Of a stretch of 46,628 bases of DNA, positions 33,664 through 41,144 are shown one piece after another. Both the position numbers and the translations under genes were made by a program. Every line of letters starts with the position of its first letter. Position 1 is the stretch's first letter. Under the pieces are notes generated by a model. It saw nothing but the letters and a program-made list of their open reading frames with translations. It made no database searches and was not told the origin of the DNA. This stretch comes from Oscillospiraceae bacterium (GTDB lineage Bacteria; Bacillota; Clostridia; Oscillospirales; Ruminococcaceae), in the NCBI GenBank assembly GCA_022508925.1, contig JAFLUF010000008.1, positions 1 through 46,628 of the forward strand. The letters are read 5' to 3'.

Positions 33664-34368
33664 CTATCGCGCTTCGGCGATCCTTCGCTCAACAGCTTTC
33701 AGCTCGTCCACAGTATCTATTTCTATGATCTGCTCTGCTAAAACAGGGTGTATAGTTAATGGAAGCTTATCTATATGCATATTCACAATGTCGTCCCAAA
33801 ACAACTCACTCCGGCCGGGAAGACTGTATTCCGTTTCAATAAGATCGGCAAGCATATCAGCCTCTTTAGCCCTGAAGAATGATATACCTACCATATTATA
33901 GCAGTCTGTACCCTTCTTGCCTACTCTTGTTATCAGACCGCCATCGTCAAGGTCAAAAACCCAATCGTCAGAATAACCTTTTACCATTTTGCCGAAATAG
34001 CATGAGTCCATTGTTCCGCAGCAAAAGATATCCTGATCAGCTACATAAAGATCCGCCTCGCATATAAAGCAGTCCCCGAGTCTGAGTATGTCCCTTGCGG
34101 CATATACCGATGAAATATTATTTGCCGAAGCGTATACCTTGTTTTCAATGAGCGACACCCGCGGATATTTGTCAGTAAGGTATTCAAACTGCTCTTTAAG
34201 ATATCCGACTACGATATATATGTGTTCAACGCCGCGCTTTGTCAGAGCATTGATAACTGTTTCAACCATAGGCGTTGAGCCGACTTTTATCAGCGGTTTG
34301 GGAACCGATTCTGTAAGAGGCCGCATTCTTGTGCCCAGTCCAGAAGCCATAATAATAGCGTTTTCCAT
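33664..34368 (-). CDS. pntC: CTP:phosphonate/phosphocholine cytidylyltransferase (PntC/LicC-like)
   Basis: The 234-residue nucleotidyltransferase begins AIIMASGLGTRMRPLT and PKPLIKVGSTPMVE, with NNISSVYAA and EADLYV as seen in LicC and PntC. LicC activates phosphocholine with CTP; PntC activates 2-aminoethylphosphonate to CMP-AEP. Because the flanking genes are the AEP pathway and no choline kinase or uptake gene is seen, AEP is the more likely substrate. Its product would feed the LicD enzyme at 17967 or the glycerophosphotransferase-like domain at 37133. The symbol is functional inference. GGAGG precedes the ATG. Confidence 0.85.
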   Translation of the reverse strand: MENAIIMASGLGTRMRPLTESVPKPLIKVGSTPMVETVINALTKRGVEHIYIVVGYLKEQFEYLTDKYPRVSLIENKVYASANNISSVYAARDILRLGDCFICEADLYVADQDIFCCGTMDSCYFGKMVKGYSDDWVFDLDDGGLITRVGKKGTDCYNMVGISFFRAKEADMLADLIETEYSLPGRSELFWDDIVNMHIDKLPLTIHPVLAEQIIEIDTVDELKAVERRIAEAR

Positions 34369-34411
34369 TGTTCCTCCGGTTGGATAAGGTTATTTGTCAG
34401 TCTTATACGAC

Positions 34412-35707
34412 TTACAACGTATCGATAAGCGAAATGATCTCTTTTATGGACATGAGCCTGCTGTCCACTTCCTGTGCTCTGTGATATTTCAGAATATCCT
34501 TGGCTGTTTGCTCCATCGCGGGGAATGCGCTTCTTATAAGCTGATTTGCGTATATAACTATATTTACTCCCGCAGCAGCAAGTTCGTCCTCGGTAATCGA
34601 ATTAAAAGACGTCGGCACGACAACGACCGGAGTAGTTGTGTTTTTTTCTCTGAAGCGGCGGCAGAATTCAAGTATTTCATCAGGAGACTTTCTGCGGCTG
34701 TGGATCATTATACCGTCAGCACCGGCATCTACAAACGCAAAAGCCCTTTCAAGAGCGTCTTCCATGCCTTTTTCTAAGATCAGGCTTTCTATACGCGCGA
34801 TTATCATAAAATCGTCTGTAAGCTGCACCTTTTTGCCGGCCTTTATTTTCTCACAGAAATGCTCGATAGTATCCTGCGTTTGCTCAACTTCAGTCCCAAA
34901 GAGAGAATTCTTCTTAAGTCCGATCTTATCCTCAATGATGATCGCTGAAACGCCCATTCTTTCCAGCGTTCTCACGTTATATACAAAATGTTCGATCTGC
35001 CCTCCGGTATCACCGTCAAATATTATAGGCTTGGTAGTTACCTCCATGACATCGTCTATCGTGCGTGATCTTGACGTCATATCCACAAGCTCAATATCCG
35101 GCTTGCCTTTATCTGTTGAATCGCATAACGAGCTTATCCACATCGCGTCAAACTGATTAAGCTCTCCGTTATGCGCAACAACAGTCTTTTCAGCGATAAG
35201 ACCCGTAAGACCGCTATGAACTTCTGTTGCCTTTACTATGGGGCACAACTGTATAAGCTGTCTTAACCTTTTTCTTCTGAATTCGGGCATGGCCAGCCTT
35301 TCCTTAATCCGGTCATCTACCCTTTTAACATTTTCACTGTATGTGTACGGAACTTCTATAATTTTTCCGCCGTATTCCGAAAGAAGCTGCTCAACATTAT
35401 CCCTTATCGAACGCATGGGCTCTTCTATCCAGTTATCCCCGTGAATAACAAAGTCGGGACGTATGCTGTTTATAATGTTATCGTACATTATTTCATTCTG
35501 AGTAACGACCCTGCTTACACCGTCTATATTTTTTATCATCTCGACGCGTTCCTCAAATGTAACGGTAGGAAAGCGATTGAATTTTATCATAGCGCGGTCG
35601 CTAAGTACGCCTATTATCAATTCTCCGTATTTTTTAGCTTCTTTTACGATATTCAGATGTCCCTCATGGATCACATCGGTGCAAAAACAAGTATAAACAA
35701 CTGCCAA
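34412..35707 (-). CDS. pepM: PEP phosphomutase with N-terminal nucleotidyltransferase domain
   Basis: The 431-residue protein has two domains. Residues 1-130 form a cytidylyltransferase-like domain with VIHEGHLNIV (an HxGH motif) and VIHGDNW. Residues about 150-431 are PEP mutase, with IFDGDTGG (229-236) and the diagnostic EDKIGLKKNS (259-268). PepM rearranges phosphoenolpyruvate to phosphonopyruvate, forming the C-P bond that starts nearly all phosphonate biosynthesis. The start is a TTG at 35707 supported by GGAGGT. The fused N-terminal domain is a recurrent architecture; it may activate a product or bind nucleotides. It is central to the operon. Confidence 0.95.
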   Translation of the reverse strand: MAVVYTCFCTDVIHEGHLNIVKEAKKYGELIIGVLSDRAMIKFNRFPTVTFEERVEMIKNIDGVSRVVTQNEIMYDNIINSIRPDFVIHGDNWIEEPMRSIRDNVEQLLSEYGGKIIEVPYTYSENVKRVDDRIKERLAMPEFRRKRLRQLIQLCPIVKATEVHSGLTGLIAEKTVVAHNGELNQFDAMWISSLCDSTDKGKPDIELVDMTSRSRTIDDVMEVTTKPIIFDGDTGGQIEHFVYNVRTLERMGVSAIIIEDKIGLKKNSLFGTEVEQTQDTIEHFCEKIKAGKKVQLTDDFMIIARIESLILEKGMEDALERAFAFVDAGADGIMIHSRRKSPDEILEFCRRFREKNTTTPVVVVPTSFNSITEDELAAAGVNIVIYANQLIRSAFPAMEQTAKDILKYHRAQEVDSRLMSIKEIISLIDTL

Positions 35708-35722
35708 GATCTTACCTCCGCA

Positions 35723-36868
35723 TTAATTATCATATTTGACCGGAACAGCAACATTATTGTATTCCAACGCTTCTCTTAGCACGACAAAGAAATCCTCGAT
35801 ATCCTTCTCATCGATTGCCCCCAGCGCACATAGCCTGAACGTGTTGGTAGACGATATTTTTCCCGGATAAATGGTAAATCCGCGAGCATAGCAATAATCA
35901 TGGATTTTTGAGAAATCCCAGTTTTTATCGTCCGGGTATATGACCGAAACCACAAGACCGGCCTGATACTCCCTTTTGATAAGATCCCTGAAGCCAAGCT
36001 TATCAAGCCCCGCATGGATCGCTTCAAATACCCTTGTATGTCTGTTCCACTTTTCTGACTCTCCCTCGGCAAAATACTCCTTAAGAGCCTGCACGGTCGC
36101 ATAAATTGTCTGAACAGGCGGCGTGAAATGCATCTCGCCCGTCTCCTCAAAGAAATTATACTGAAGAAAGAGATTGCAATAATATGAACGCTTGGGATAA
36201 TTTTTTGAAGCCTCTATTATTTTTTTATTGCCTATTATGAATGATAATCCTGTCATCGCCATCAGACCCTTTTGAGCAGAAGCCATACAGAAATCAATGT
36301 TGTCCTGCGCGATGTCAATGGGACGCATCGCAAGAGTAGATGTAGTATCAACCGTAAACACAGCATTATATTTATGCACTATCCCGCCGATTTCACGAAC
36401 AGGGTTAAGAAGACCCGTACCCGTTTCATTATGAGTTGTATGAACAAGCGCGATATCCGGGTTATCCTGAAGCGTTTTTTCAATAACAGCCAAATCCGGC
36501 TGAGAATCAACCGGAAATTTCAGATCAATATAAGGCAGCCCGTAATATTGGCATACTTCAACGGCTCGTGTGCTGTACGCACCGTTGTTGATTATCAGCA
36601 CCTTCTTATTTTCGGGAAGAAGCGAGTTTATGCATACATCAATATTTATCGTACCGGAACCGCAGAACAAAACAGATGTGTATATCTCGGGATCTGCATG
36701 CACTACCTTCAGCAAATCAGACCTGAGTTCTCTCATCATCTCGGCAAACTCTTTTTCGCGCGGACAGATATCCGGAACGACCTGAGCCATTTTTACCGTG
36801 TCGGTTGTTGTTGACGGCCCGGGATTAAGCAGTATATTTCTTTTTATAGAAATACTTTCACTTGTCAT
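35723..36868 (-). CDS. phnW: 2-aminoethylphosphonate:pyruvate aminotransferase (PhnW family)
   Basis: The 381-residue class V PLP enzyme has NPGPSTTTDTVK, CGSGTINIDVCINSLL, THNETGTG and the cofactor lysine in ASAQKGLMAMTGLSF. It interconverts phosphonoacetaldehyde and 2-aminoethylphosphonate. With ppd and pepM beside it, the reaction runs toward AEP synthesis here rather than degradation; no phosphonatase gene (phnX) is seen. Its ATG overlaps the stop of the small membrane protein gene by four bases. Confidence 0.93.
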   Translation of the reverse strand: MTSESISIKRNILLNPGPSTTTDTVKMAQVVPDICPREKEFAEMMRELRSDLLKVVHADPEIYTSVLFCGSGTINIDVCINSLLPENKKVLIINNGAYSTRAVEVCQYYGLPYIDLKFPVDSQPDLAVIEKTLQDNPDIALVHTTHNETGTGLLNPVREIGGIVHKYNAVFTVDTTSTLAMRPIDIAQDNIDFCMASAQKGLMAMTGLSFIIGNKKIIEASKNYPKRSYYCNLFLQYNFFEETGEMHFTPPVQTIYATVQALKEYFAEGESEKWNRHTRVFEAIHAGLDKLGFRDLIKREYQAGLVVSVIYPDDKNWDFSKIHDYCYARGFTIYPGKISSTNTFRLCALGAIDEKDIEDFFVVLREALEYNNVAVPVKYDN

Positions 36869-37149
36869 TGCTTGTCCTCCGTATCATCGATGTTTACTGT
36901 TATTTCATCGGACTCAACTTCTTTGTTTTTGTTTTCATCTATGCCCAGCTTATTATTGAGTTTCTTTTTAGCACGGCGAATTCCGATCCCGACAGCAGCT
37001 GCCACAGCGATACCGACGCCGGCTATAGCCTGAATAAGATACGTCATAACCGACGGATCAAGATACGCGCTTGCGTTTGCGCCGAACATAAGCATCGATA
37101 ATGTACTTACAACAAACAAGACTCCTAAAACTTCAGCTATTTTTCTCAT
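36865..37149 (-). CDS. Small membrane protein with AYLDPS motif
   Basis: The 94-residue protein has a signal-peptide-like N-terminus (LGVLFVVSTLSMLMFGANASA), the motif AYLDPSVMTYLIQ, one strong membrane helix (about 40-58), then a basic stretch and an acidic tail (EVESDEITVNIDDTEDKQ). Similar small proteins with a YLDPGTGS-like motif sit beside surface-glycan genes in other Firmicutes as far as I recall; their role is not known to me. Its ATG lies inside the end of the YidC-fusion gene (17-base overlap), and its stop overlaps the PhnW start, so the three are translationally coupled. Confidence 0.8.
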   Translation of the reverse strand: MRKIAEVLGVLFVVSTLSMLMFGANASAYLDPSVMTYLIQAIAGVGIAVAAAVGIGIRRAKKKLNNKLGIDENKNKEVESDEITVNIDDTEDKQ

Positions 37150-39049
37150 GATTCGTTTTTCCTTTCATAGATACCTTTTCTTGGATCGCATTGATGATAT
37201 ACTTAGCACCCGCAGCCGATGAATGATCCAGATTATAGAGATATTTGTGCGCAAGAGCGTCTATCTTTTCTCTGTATTCATCCTGCTTTGCCAAAAGCTC
37301 TCCGACAACCGTATTGACCTTATCAAGGTCATTGACATCAAGATTTCTGCCTATCTCATTCCTGAGAAGAATATTTATCGGTACAACGCTGATCTCCTTG
37401 TAATCGGGATTCATAACCTTCATAGGGGTGTTAATAAACAGTACAGGCCTGAGTGTTGAAAAAGAATACTCCCAACTTATATCGGACCAGTCCGTTATAA
37501 GCAGGTCTGCCTCAAGAACAGGATTGTTTGAAGTGAAATCAGTCTGTACCTCTATCCCGGAAGAGGCATACTTCATCCGTATAGCCTCCATATATTCCTT
37601 TTTCAGCCTGACCTCCTGCGGGTGAGGGCGGACTATTATCTCATAATCCGTCTTTTTCAGCTCGTCCAGAAGCTGTTCAAGACAACCGTCAATTATATTG
37701 TCTTTCTGCCACGATGGAGCGATCAATATCTTTTTCTTCTCATTTACTGTATGCGGCAGTGATTCATATTTTTTACGCATATCATCGATAAGAGGATAAC
37801 CGATCTCAGCCAACGTGCGTTCAGGAAGGTCGCGCGCAGCGGCAAATTCTACCTCCTCTTCTTTCTGGTGTATGCCGGCACAGAATATCGTATCAAAATG
37901 ATCTGTGGCGCATTTTCTGAACGTCAGATTATTGCTGCCCATGCCATGCTGAACGAATATATACTCCACATCGTTTCTCACATAACTGCGCTTTATATGG
38001 AAATTCCCAAGATCAGGCATGGTCATGACAACAACATCGGCGTCCATCTTCATCATCAGGGTGATAAGCTTGTTTTCGCCGATATAATATGCTCTTATGT
38101 GCTGATTTTCCGCGGCCTTTTCAAATATTGAATCGTTCGGATCACTGGTAATATAATGGATTGTAATGTTAGTATTCTTGAGAATATATTCGATGAAGCC
38201 CTTGAAATATTTGTAAAAACCGTTGCTTTCAGAGTAGAATACAAGATGTTTGTTTACCACAGAAAAGAATCTTTTATAGTCCTCTCTTTCACGTTTTTTG
38301 TTCGCGGAAAAAAAGCCTTCCTTTTTATCCTTGCCTACATTCTGAACCTCACTGAGTGCTTTTCTGCTTTCTTCCAACCGATTGTAATCAATATATTTGG
38401 ACGGTTTGATGATAAAGTTCAAAATATACATCTGTATTATCGCGAGTATGTTGCTGCAGACCCAGTAAAACGCAACGCCAATGGAAACAAACCACCCCAG
38501 ATAAAGAGAAAGAGCCACAGAGAAAGCCATTGTTCCATATTTGTTCAGTTTTGACTGTTCTGCCTGAAGAACATTGCTGGCATTCTGAGTTACACACAGC
38601 AGAAAAGATGACAGACCGGCTACAATGGGAGACCAGATAAGACCAAAGCCCTCTTCACTCGGCACAAGTCCAAGATTTGTAAACAGGAATCCCATATCAA
38701 TGCTTGAGTCTGCTATCCCGGCCTTTATTACTTCAATAACACCTGCCAAAAGCAAAAGTTGGATGATAGTAGGTATAGTAGTCGCTAAAGGATGGTATTT
38801 ATTCTTTTTAAACAAAACGGATTGTTCGTCAGCTATCATATCCGACTGACCGTAAAACTTTGCTTTGATAAAGTTGATGTCTGGCTGCATCCTGATCATC
38901 TTTATCGAGTTAAAATGTGTCCATACGGAAACGGGGATCAATATTATCTTGCTTATTACAGTAAACACAATGATCGCGTATCCATAATTGCCGCACAGCT
39001 CATAGCACCAGGCCATTACCCATTTTAACGGGGCAATCAGAACATCCAT
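37133..39049 (-). CDS. YidC/Oxa1-type membrane domain fused to a CDP-glycerol glycerophosphotransferase domain
   Basis: The 638-residue protein starts at the ATG at 39049, nine bases after AAGGAG; an adjacent upstream TTG is less likely. Residues 1-215 match the YidC/Oxa1 core: NYGYAIIVFTVISKIILIPV, KMIRMQPDI, then four further helices. The conserved YidC groove arginine is replaced by Lys34. A charged linker (220-260) leads to a TagB/TagF-type domain with FVQHGMG (365-371), RPHP (474-477) and TDWSDISWEYSF (519-530). Glyphos_transf enzymes transfer glycerol- or ribitol-phosphate from CDP donors to wall polymers. As first gene of the AEP operon it may use CMP-AEP or CDP-glycerol (inference). 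The YidC part may be an anchor or a lipid or peptide handling module. Confidence 0.9.
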   Translation of the reverse strand: MDVLIAPLKWVMAWCYELCGNYGYAIIVFTVISKIILIPVSVWTHFNSIKMIRMQPDINFIKAKFYGQSDMIADEQSVLFKKNKYHPLATTIPTIIQLLLLAGVIEVIKAGIADSSIDMGFLFTNLGLVPSEEGFGLIWSPIVAGLSSFLLCVTQNASNVLQAEQSKLNKYGTMAFSVALSLYLGWFVSIGVAFYWVCSNILAIIQMYILNFIIKPSKYIDYNRLEESRKALSEVQNVGKDKKEGFFSANKKREREDYKRFFSVVNKHLVFYSESNGFYKYFKGFIEYILKNTNITIHYITSDPNDSIFEKAAENQHIRAYYIGENKLITLMMKMDADVVVMTMPDLGNFHIKRSYVRNDVEYIFVQHGMGSNNLTFRKCATDHFDTIFCAGIHQKEEEVEFAAARDLPERTLAEIGYPLIDDMRKKYESLPHTVNEKKKILIAPSWQKDNIIDGCLEQLLDELKKTDYEIIVRPHPQEVRLKKEYMEAIRMKYASSGIEVQTDFTSNNPVLEADLLITDWSDISWEYSFSTLRPVLFINTPMKVMNPDYKEISVVPINILLRNEIGRNLDVNDLDKVNTVVGELLAKQDEYREKIDALAHKYLYNLDHSSAAGAKYIINAIQEKVSMKGKTNHEKNS

Positions 39050-39180
39050 CAATATATTCTCCTTACGTTATGTATTACCCAACAAACGCTTAATGCATAA
39101 AATTACTGTTTTACGCATAGCCGTATTTGCATACAAATTTCTACTAATTCACAGCTTGACAAGCAATCGTCGCCTTATAC

Positions 39181-39209
39181 ATTATATAACAACTTTGTAT
39201 TTTTGTCAA
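39181..39209 (-). promoter_or_regulatory. Perfect consensus promoter of the phosphonate operon
   Basis: On the minus strand TTGACA (39204-39209), exactly 17 bases, TATAAT (39181-39186). Flanking bases GTACTTGACAAAA and TTATATAAT match the promoter at 17760-17788, suggesting the same polymerase holoenzyme and coordinated expression of the two large operons. Confidence 0.88.
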
Positions 39210-39437
39210 GTACTTAAATCGTCATAGTGAACAAAATAATTATTCTGGTTCAACCATAAGCCATAAGCATTTTTACAAAAACAGCCGTCTTTAAAAAATC
39301 ACATCTGTCATTTCGGCATATTGTCCGTAAGGGATCAAACAATCAAAAAAGTCTGCATCATAAAAGCAGTAACTCTGGTCAGTTGCATATACCTAAAACA
39401 GTAATTATACGTTAAAAGTTTACTGTTGAACAACTGC

Positions 39438-39473
39438 AAAAAAATCCGCAGAATCAAAGAGTTTCTGCGGATT
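39438..39473 (-). terminator. Intrinsic terminator after the phage-like gene pair
   Basis: Arms 39463-39473 and 39443-39453 pair perfectly over 11 bp, followed on the minus strand by seven T residues (39438-39444, the innermost shared with the stem). It ends the transcript of the genes at 39536-40847 before the phosphonate promoter. Confidence 0.88.
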
Positions 39474-39535
39474 CAAACATTTTATTATATCATGTTTCAG
39501 ATAGATCTGTTCGCTTATCTCAACTAATATTGTTA

Positions 39536-39784
39536 TTATTGTTTCATAACAGGTCTTCCGTCAATAAGCTTGTAGTTATATTCGCCGTTTTTATTCAGCA
39601 AAGACTTCTCGAGATAATGATTCTGGGCGTGGGCGAATTTATCGCCGTGCCCGCTGTCTATTTTTATCCAACCGGTAAAATCATCAATGAATATCTCGCT
39701 GTTGATGGCCGTTATATTGCCGTCGGTGTCATTCTTTACATAAACCTTAACAGGCTCGCTGTATAGTCCGTTTATTATTTCCAC
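39536..39784 (-). CDS. Small phage-tail-associated protein homologue
   Basis: From a GTG at 39784 preceded by AAGGAG the protein has 82 residues. The pattern (ITAINS..FIDDFTGWIKIDSGHGDKF, then HAQNHYLEK, YNYKLIDGRPV) resembles small proteins encoded after tail fibre genes in Firmicutes phages. An upstream ATG at 39844 would overlap the preceding gene and lacks a ribosome site. It is paired with the tail-domain gene at 39804 and followed by a strong terminator. It has no signal peptide. The role is unknown. Confidence 0.7.
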   Translation of the reverse strand: MEIINGLYSEPVKVYVKNDTDGNITAINSEIFIDDFTGWIKIDSGHGDKFAHAQNHYLEKSLLNKNGEYNYKLIDGRPVMKQ

Positions 39785-39803
39785 AACATATCTCCTTTCC
39801 GTT

Positions 39804-40847
39804 TCACGAGTAAATTTCAGCGTCATAACTATAAGAGCTTCCATTTGCTTTTGAGGTAGGTGTGATCCTCATAGACGGGCGCAGATCAACATCAGGAACA
39901 TTGCCTGTGCTCCTTAACTGGTAGTATTTTTGACACTTTAGCAACTCCGTTGCGGGGTCAGGATGAATAAACGGTGTTGCCTTATCGCCAAATTCGAGCT
40001 TCACCCATTCTATCTCAATGGTTTCCCCGGCTACCACGGGCGAAAAAACTATCCATGGGATATAGAGTGCATCCGTATATCGGGTTATGCGGAAAACAGT
40101 ATCATTGTAAAAAGTAAATCCAGTCTGAGAAGGTTCCGGATATGTGAAAGTCCCGGTCTTGACCTCTCCGTTTACAAGTGCTGAGAGAGTCATTACGTGT
40201 CCCGCAAAATCGTTTTCGTTTTCAATAGGCTGACGAATCAAAGCGCTTTCACCGCTGAGTATAATTTTATCCCCCTCAACCGTTATGGTTCCGGCGCTGT
40301 TTTTATACCAACGGTCAGCGGTATAGCAGGGACCCGTATATGCGCTTTGTCCTCTCTGATTTATCCTGAAATCGGGATTTATCAGCAGGTTGGGGTTGAT
40401 GATTTGGGATTGAAAAGCGTAAATCTTATTTTGGATAAAGGCGTGAGCGCTCTCGTCATTGTTGTGAGCAGCATCTTTGTTATCCGCGTATGTTCTGCCC
40501 GATTCGAGCGTCGCACTGTCTCCATTGTCAACATACGCCTTTGATAATACTTTACTGTCTCCGCCGGAATTGCCCCCGACGGCGGGCTTAAAAAAATTTC
40601 TTATGTCATCTGTACCTATCAGAACTATCGGTCCGGTACCAAGAATATAGACCGTACCCTTGCAGTCAGGCAATACGGCGCTCTCCTCCGCCATGATCGG
40701 CAATACTCCTTCTTCAGCGTCGGGATTTATGTCAGGTTTCGCAGACGCGTATACCGCTTCCGGGCTGTTGTTCTTTATACATACATGGTTTCCACCTGTA
40801 AATATTTTGATTTCTTTTCCTGTCAATGTTTTCCTTCTAATGGCCAT
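39804..40847 (-). CDS. Phage-tail-type protein with carbohydrate-binding-like domain
   Basis: The 347-residue protein has an N-terminal region without signal peptide, a Gly-rich linker (about 92-96), a helical stretch (KAYVDNGDSATLESGRTYAD), then from about residue 152 the domain NLLINPDFRINQRGQ...YTADRWYKN found in phage tail fibre proteins, ending CQKYYQLRST and RPSMRITP. The domain is strongly similar to the C-terminal part of the protein at 29833-30972. AAGGAGG precedes the ATG, with a hairpin just upstream (40868-40887). With the 82-residue gene after it, it forms an isolated two-gene unit. Without structural phage genes nearby it is not part of a complete prophage. Confidence 0.8.
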   Translation of the reverse strand: MAIRRKTLTGKEIKIFTGGNHVCIKNNSPEAVYASAKPDINPDAEEGVLPIMAEESAVLPDCKGTVYILGTGPIVLIGTDDIRNFFKPAVGGNSGGDSKVLSKAYVDNGDSATLESGRTYADNKDAAHNNDESAHAFIQNKIYAFQSQIINPNLLINPDFRINQRGQSAYTGPCYTADRWYKNSAGTITVEGDKIILSGESALIRQPIENENDFAGHVMTLSALVNGEVKTGTFTYPEPSQTGFTFYNDTVFRITRYTDALYIPWIVFSPVVAGETIEIEWVKLEFGDKATPFIHPDPATELLKCQKYYQLRSTGNVPDVDLRPSMRITPTSKANGSSYSYDAEIYS

Positions 40848-40867
40848 AATAATCCTCCTTATATTTT

Positions 40868-40887
40868 TTAGGGTAAATCTACCCTAA
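40868..40887 (-). promoter_or_regulatory. Palindrome abutting the ribosome site of the phage-like gene
   Basis: TTAGGGTA (40868-40875) and TACCCTAA (40880-40887) form an 8-bp stem with a four-base loop, about six bases upstream of the AAGGAGG of the gene at 39804-40847. It may be an operator or a translation-modulating hairpin. Just upstream, TGCA recurs at 40901, 40911 and 40921, one helical turn apart. A TATAAT on the minus strand at 40940-40945 could be the -10 box, with no good -35. Confidence 0.5.
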
Positions 40888-40962
40888 AATTAGATTAACC
40901 TGCAATAAACTGCATTTTACTGCAACATCATCCCGCTTAATTATAAAACAGATGCACAGGAC

Positions 40963-40987
40963 AAAAAAAGCGCCGCAAAACCGGCGC
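40963..40987 (-). terminator. Intrinsic terminator of the capA operon
   Basis: Arms 40982-40987 and 40970-40975 (GCGCCG/CGGCGC) with a six-base loop are followed on the minus strand by seven T residues (40963-40969). It lies 158 bases after the capA stop codon and separates that operon from the phage-like pair. Confidence 0.85.
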
Positions 40988-41144
40988 CAAAGTGATATGA
41001 AAAACAGAAAGACAGCAAACAGTGTTCGGACGCTTGCTTATAATCTGCCCGTTTGTTTGTAATAAAATTTCCGCAGCTTGTTTTAGATCGACTTACCGCA
41101 TGATCCCAAAACAAACCGCATCCGCGTGGCGAAAAGAACTGTTT

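Larger units (their letters stand above)
39053..39535. other. Gene-free interval with phosphonate-operon promoter
   Basis: This 483-base AT-rich gap holds the consensus promoter at 39181-39209, a leader of about 125 bases before the YidC-fusion ATG with an ATTTG/CAAAT hairpin, an 8-bp stem AACAGTAA/TTACTGTT at 39397-39427, and the terminator of the upstream phage-like pair at 39438-39473. No gene seen. Confidence 0.7.

Noticed and set aside
36272-36814. 180-codon plus-strand frame antisense to phnW
   Set aside because: Basic, Tyr/Arg-rich translation typical of a shadow frame opposite a well-supported coding gene.
29833-36868. Phosphonate antibiotic biosynthesis cluster
   Set aside because: The pathway stops at AEP plus cytidylyl activation and is embedded in envelope genes; no oxygenase, ligase or resistance genes typical of secreted phosphonate natural products are present.
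39536-40847. Prophage
   Set aside because: Only tail-appendage-type genes are present; there is no integrase, terminase, capsid, portal, holin or lysin gene nearby.
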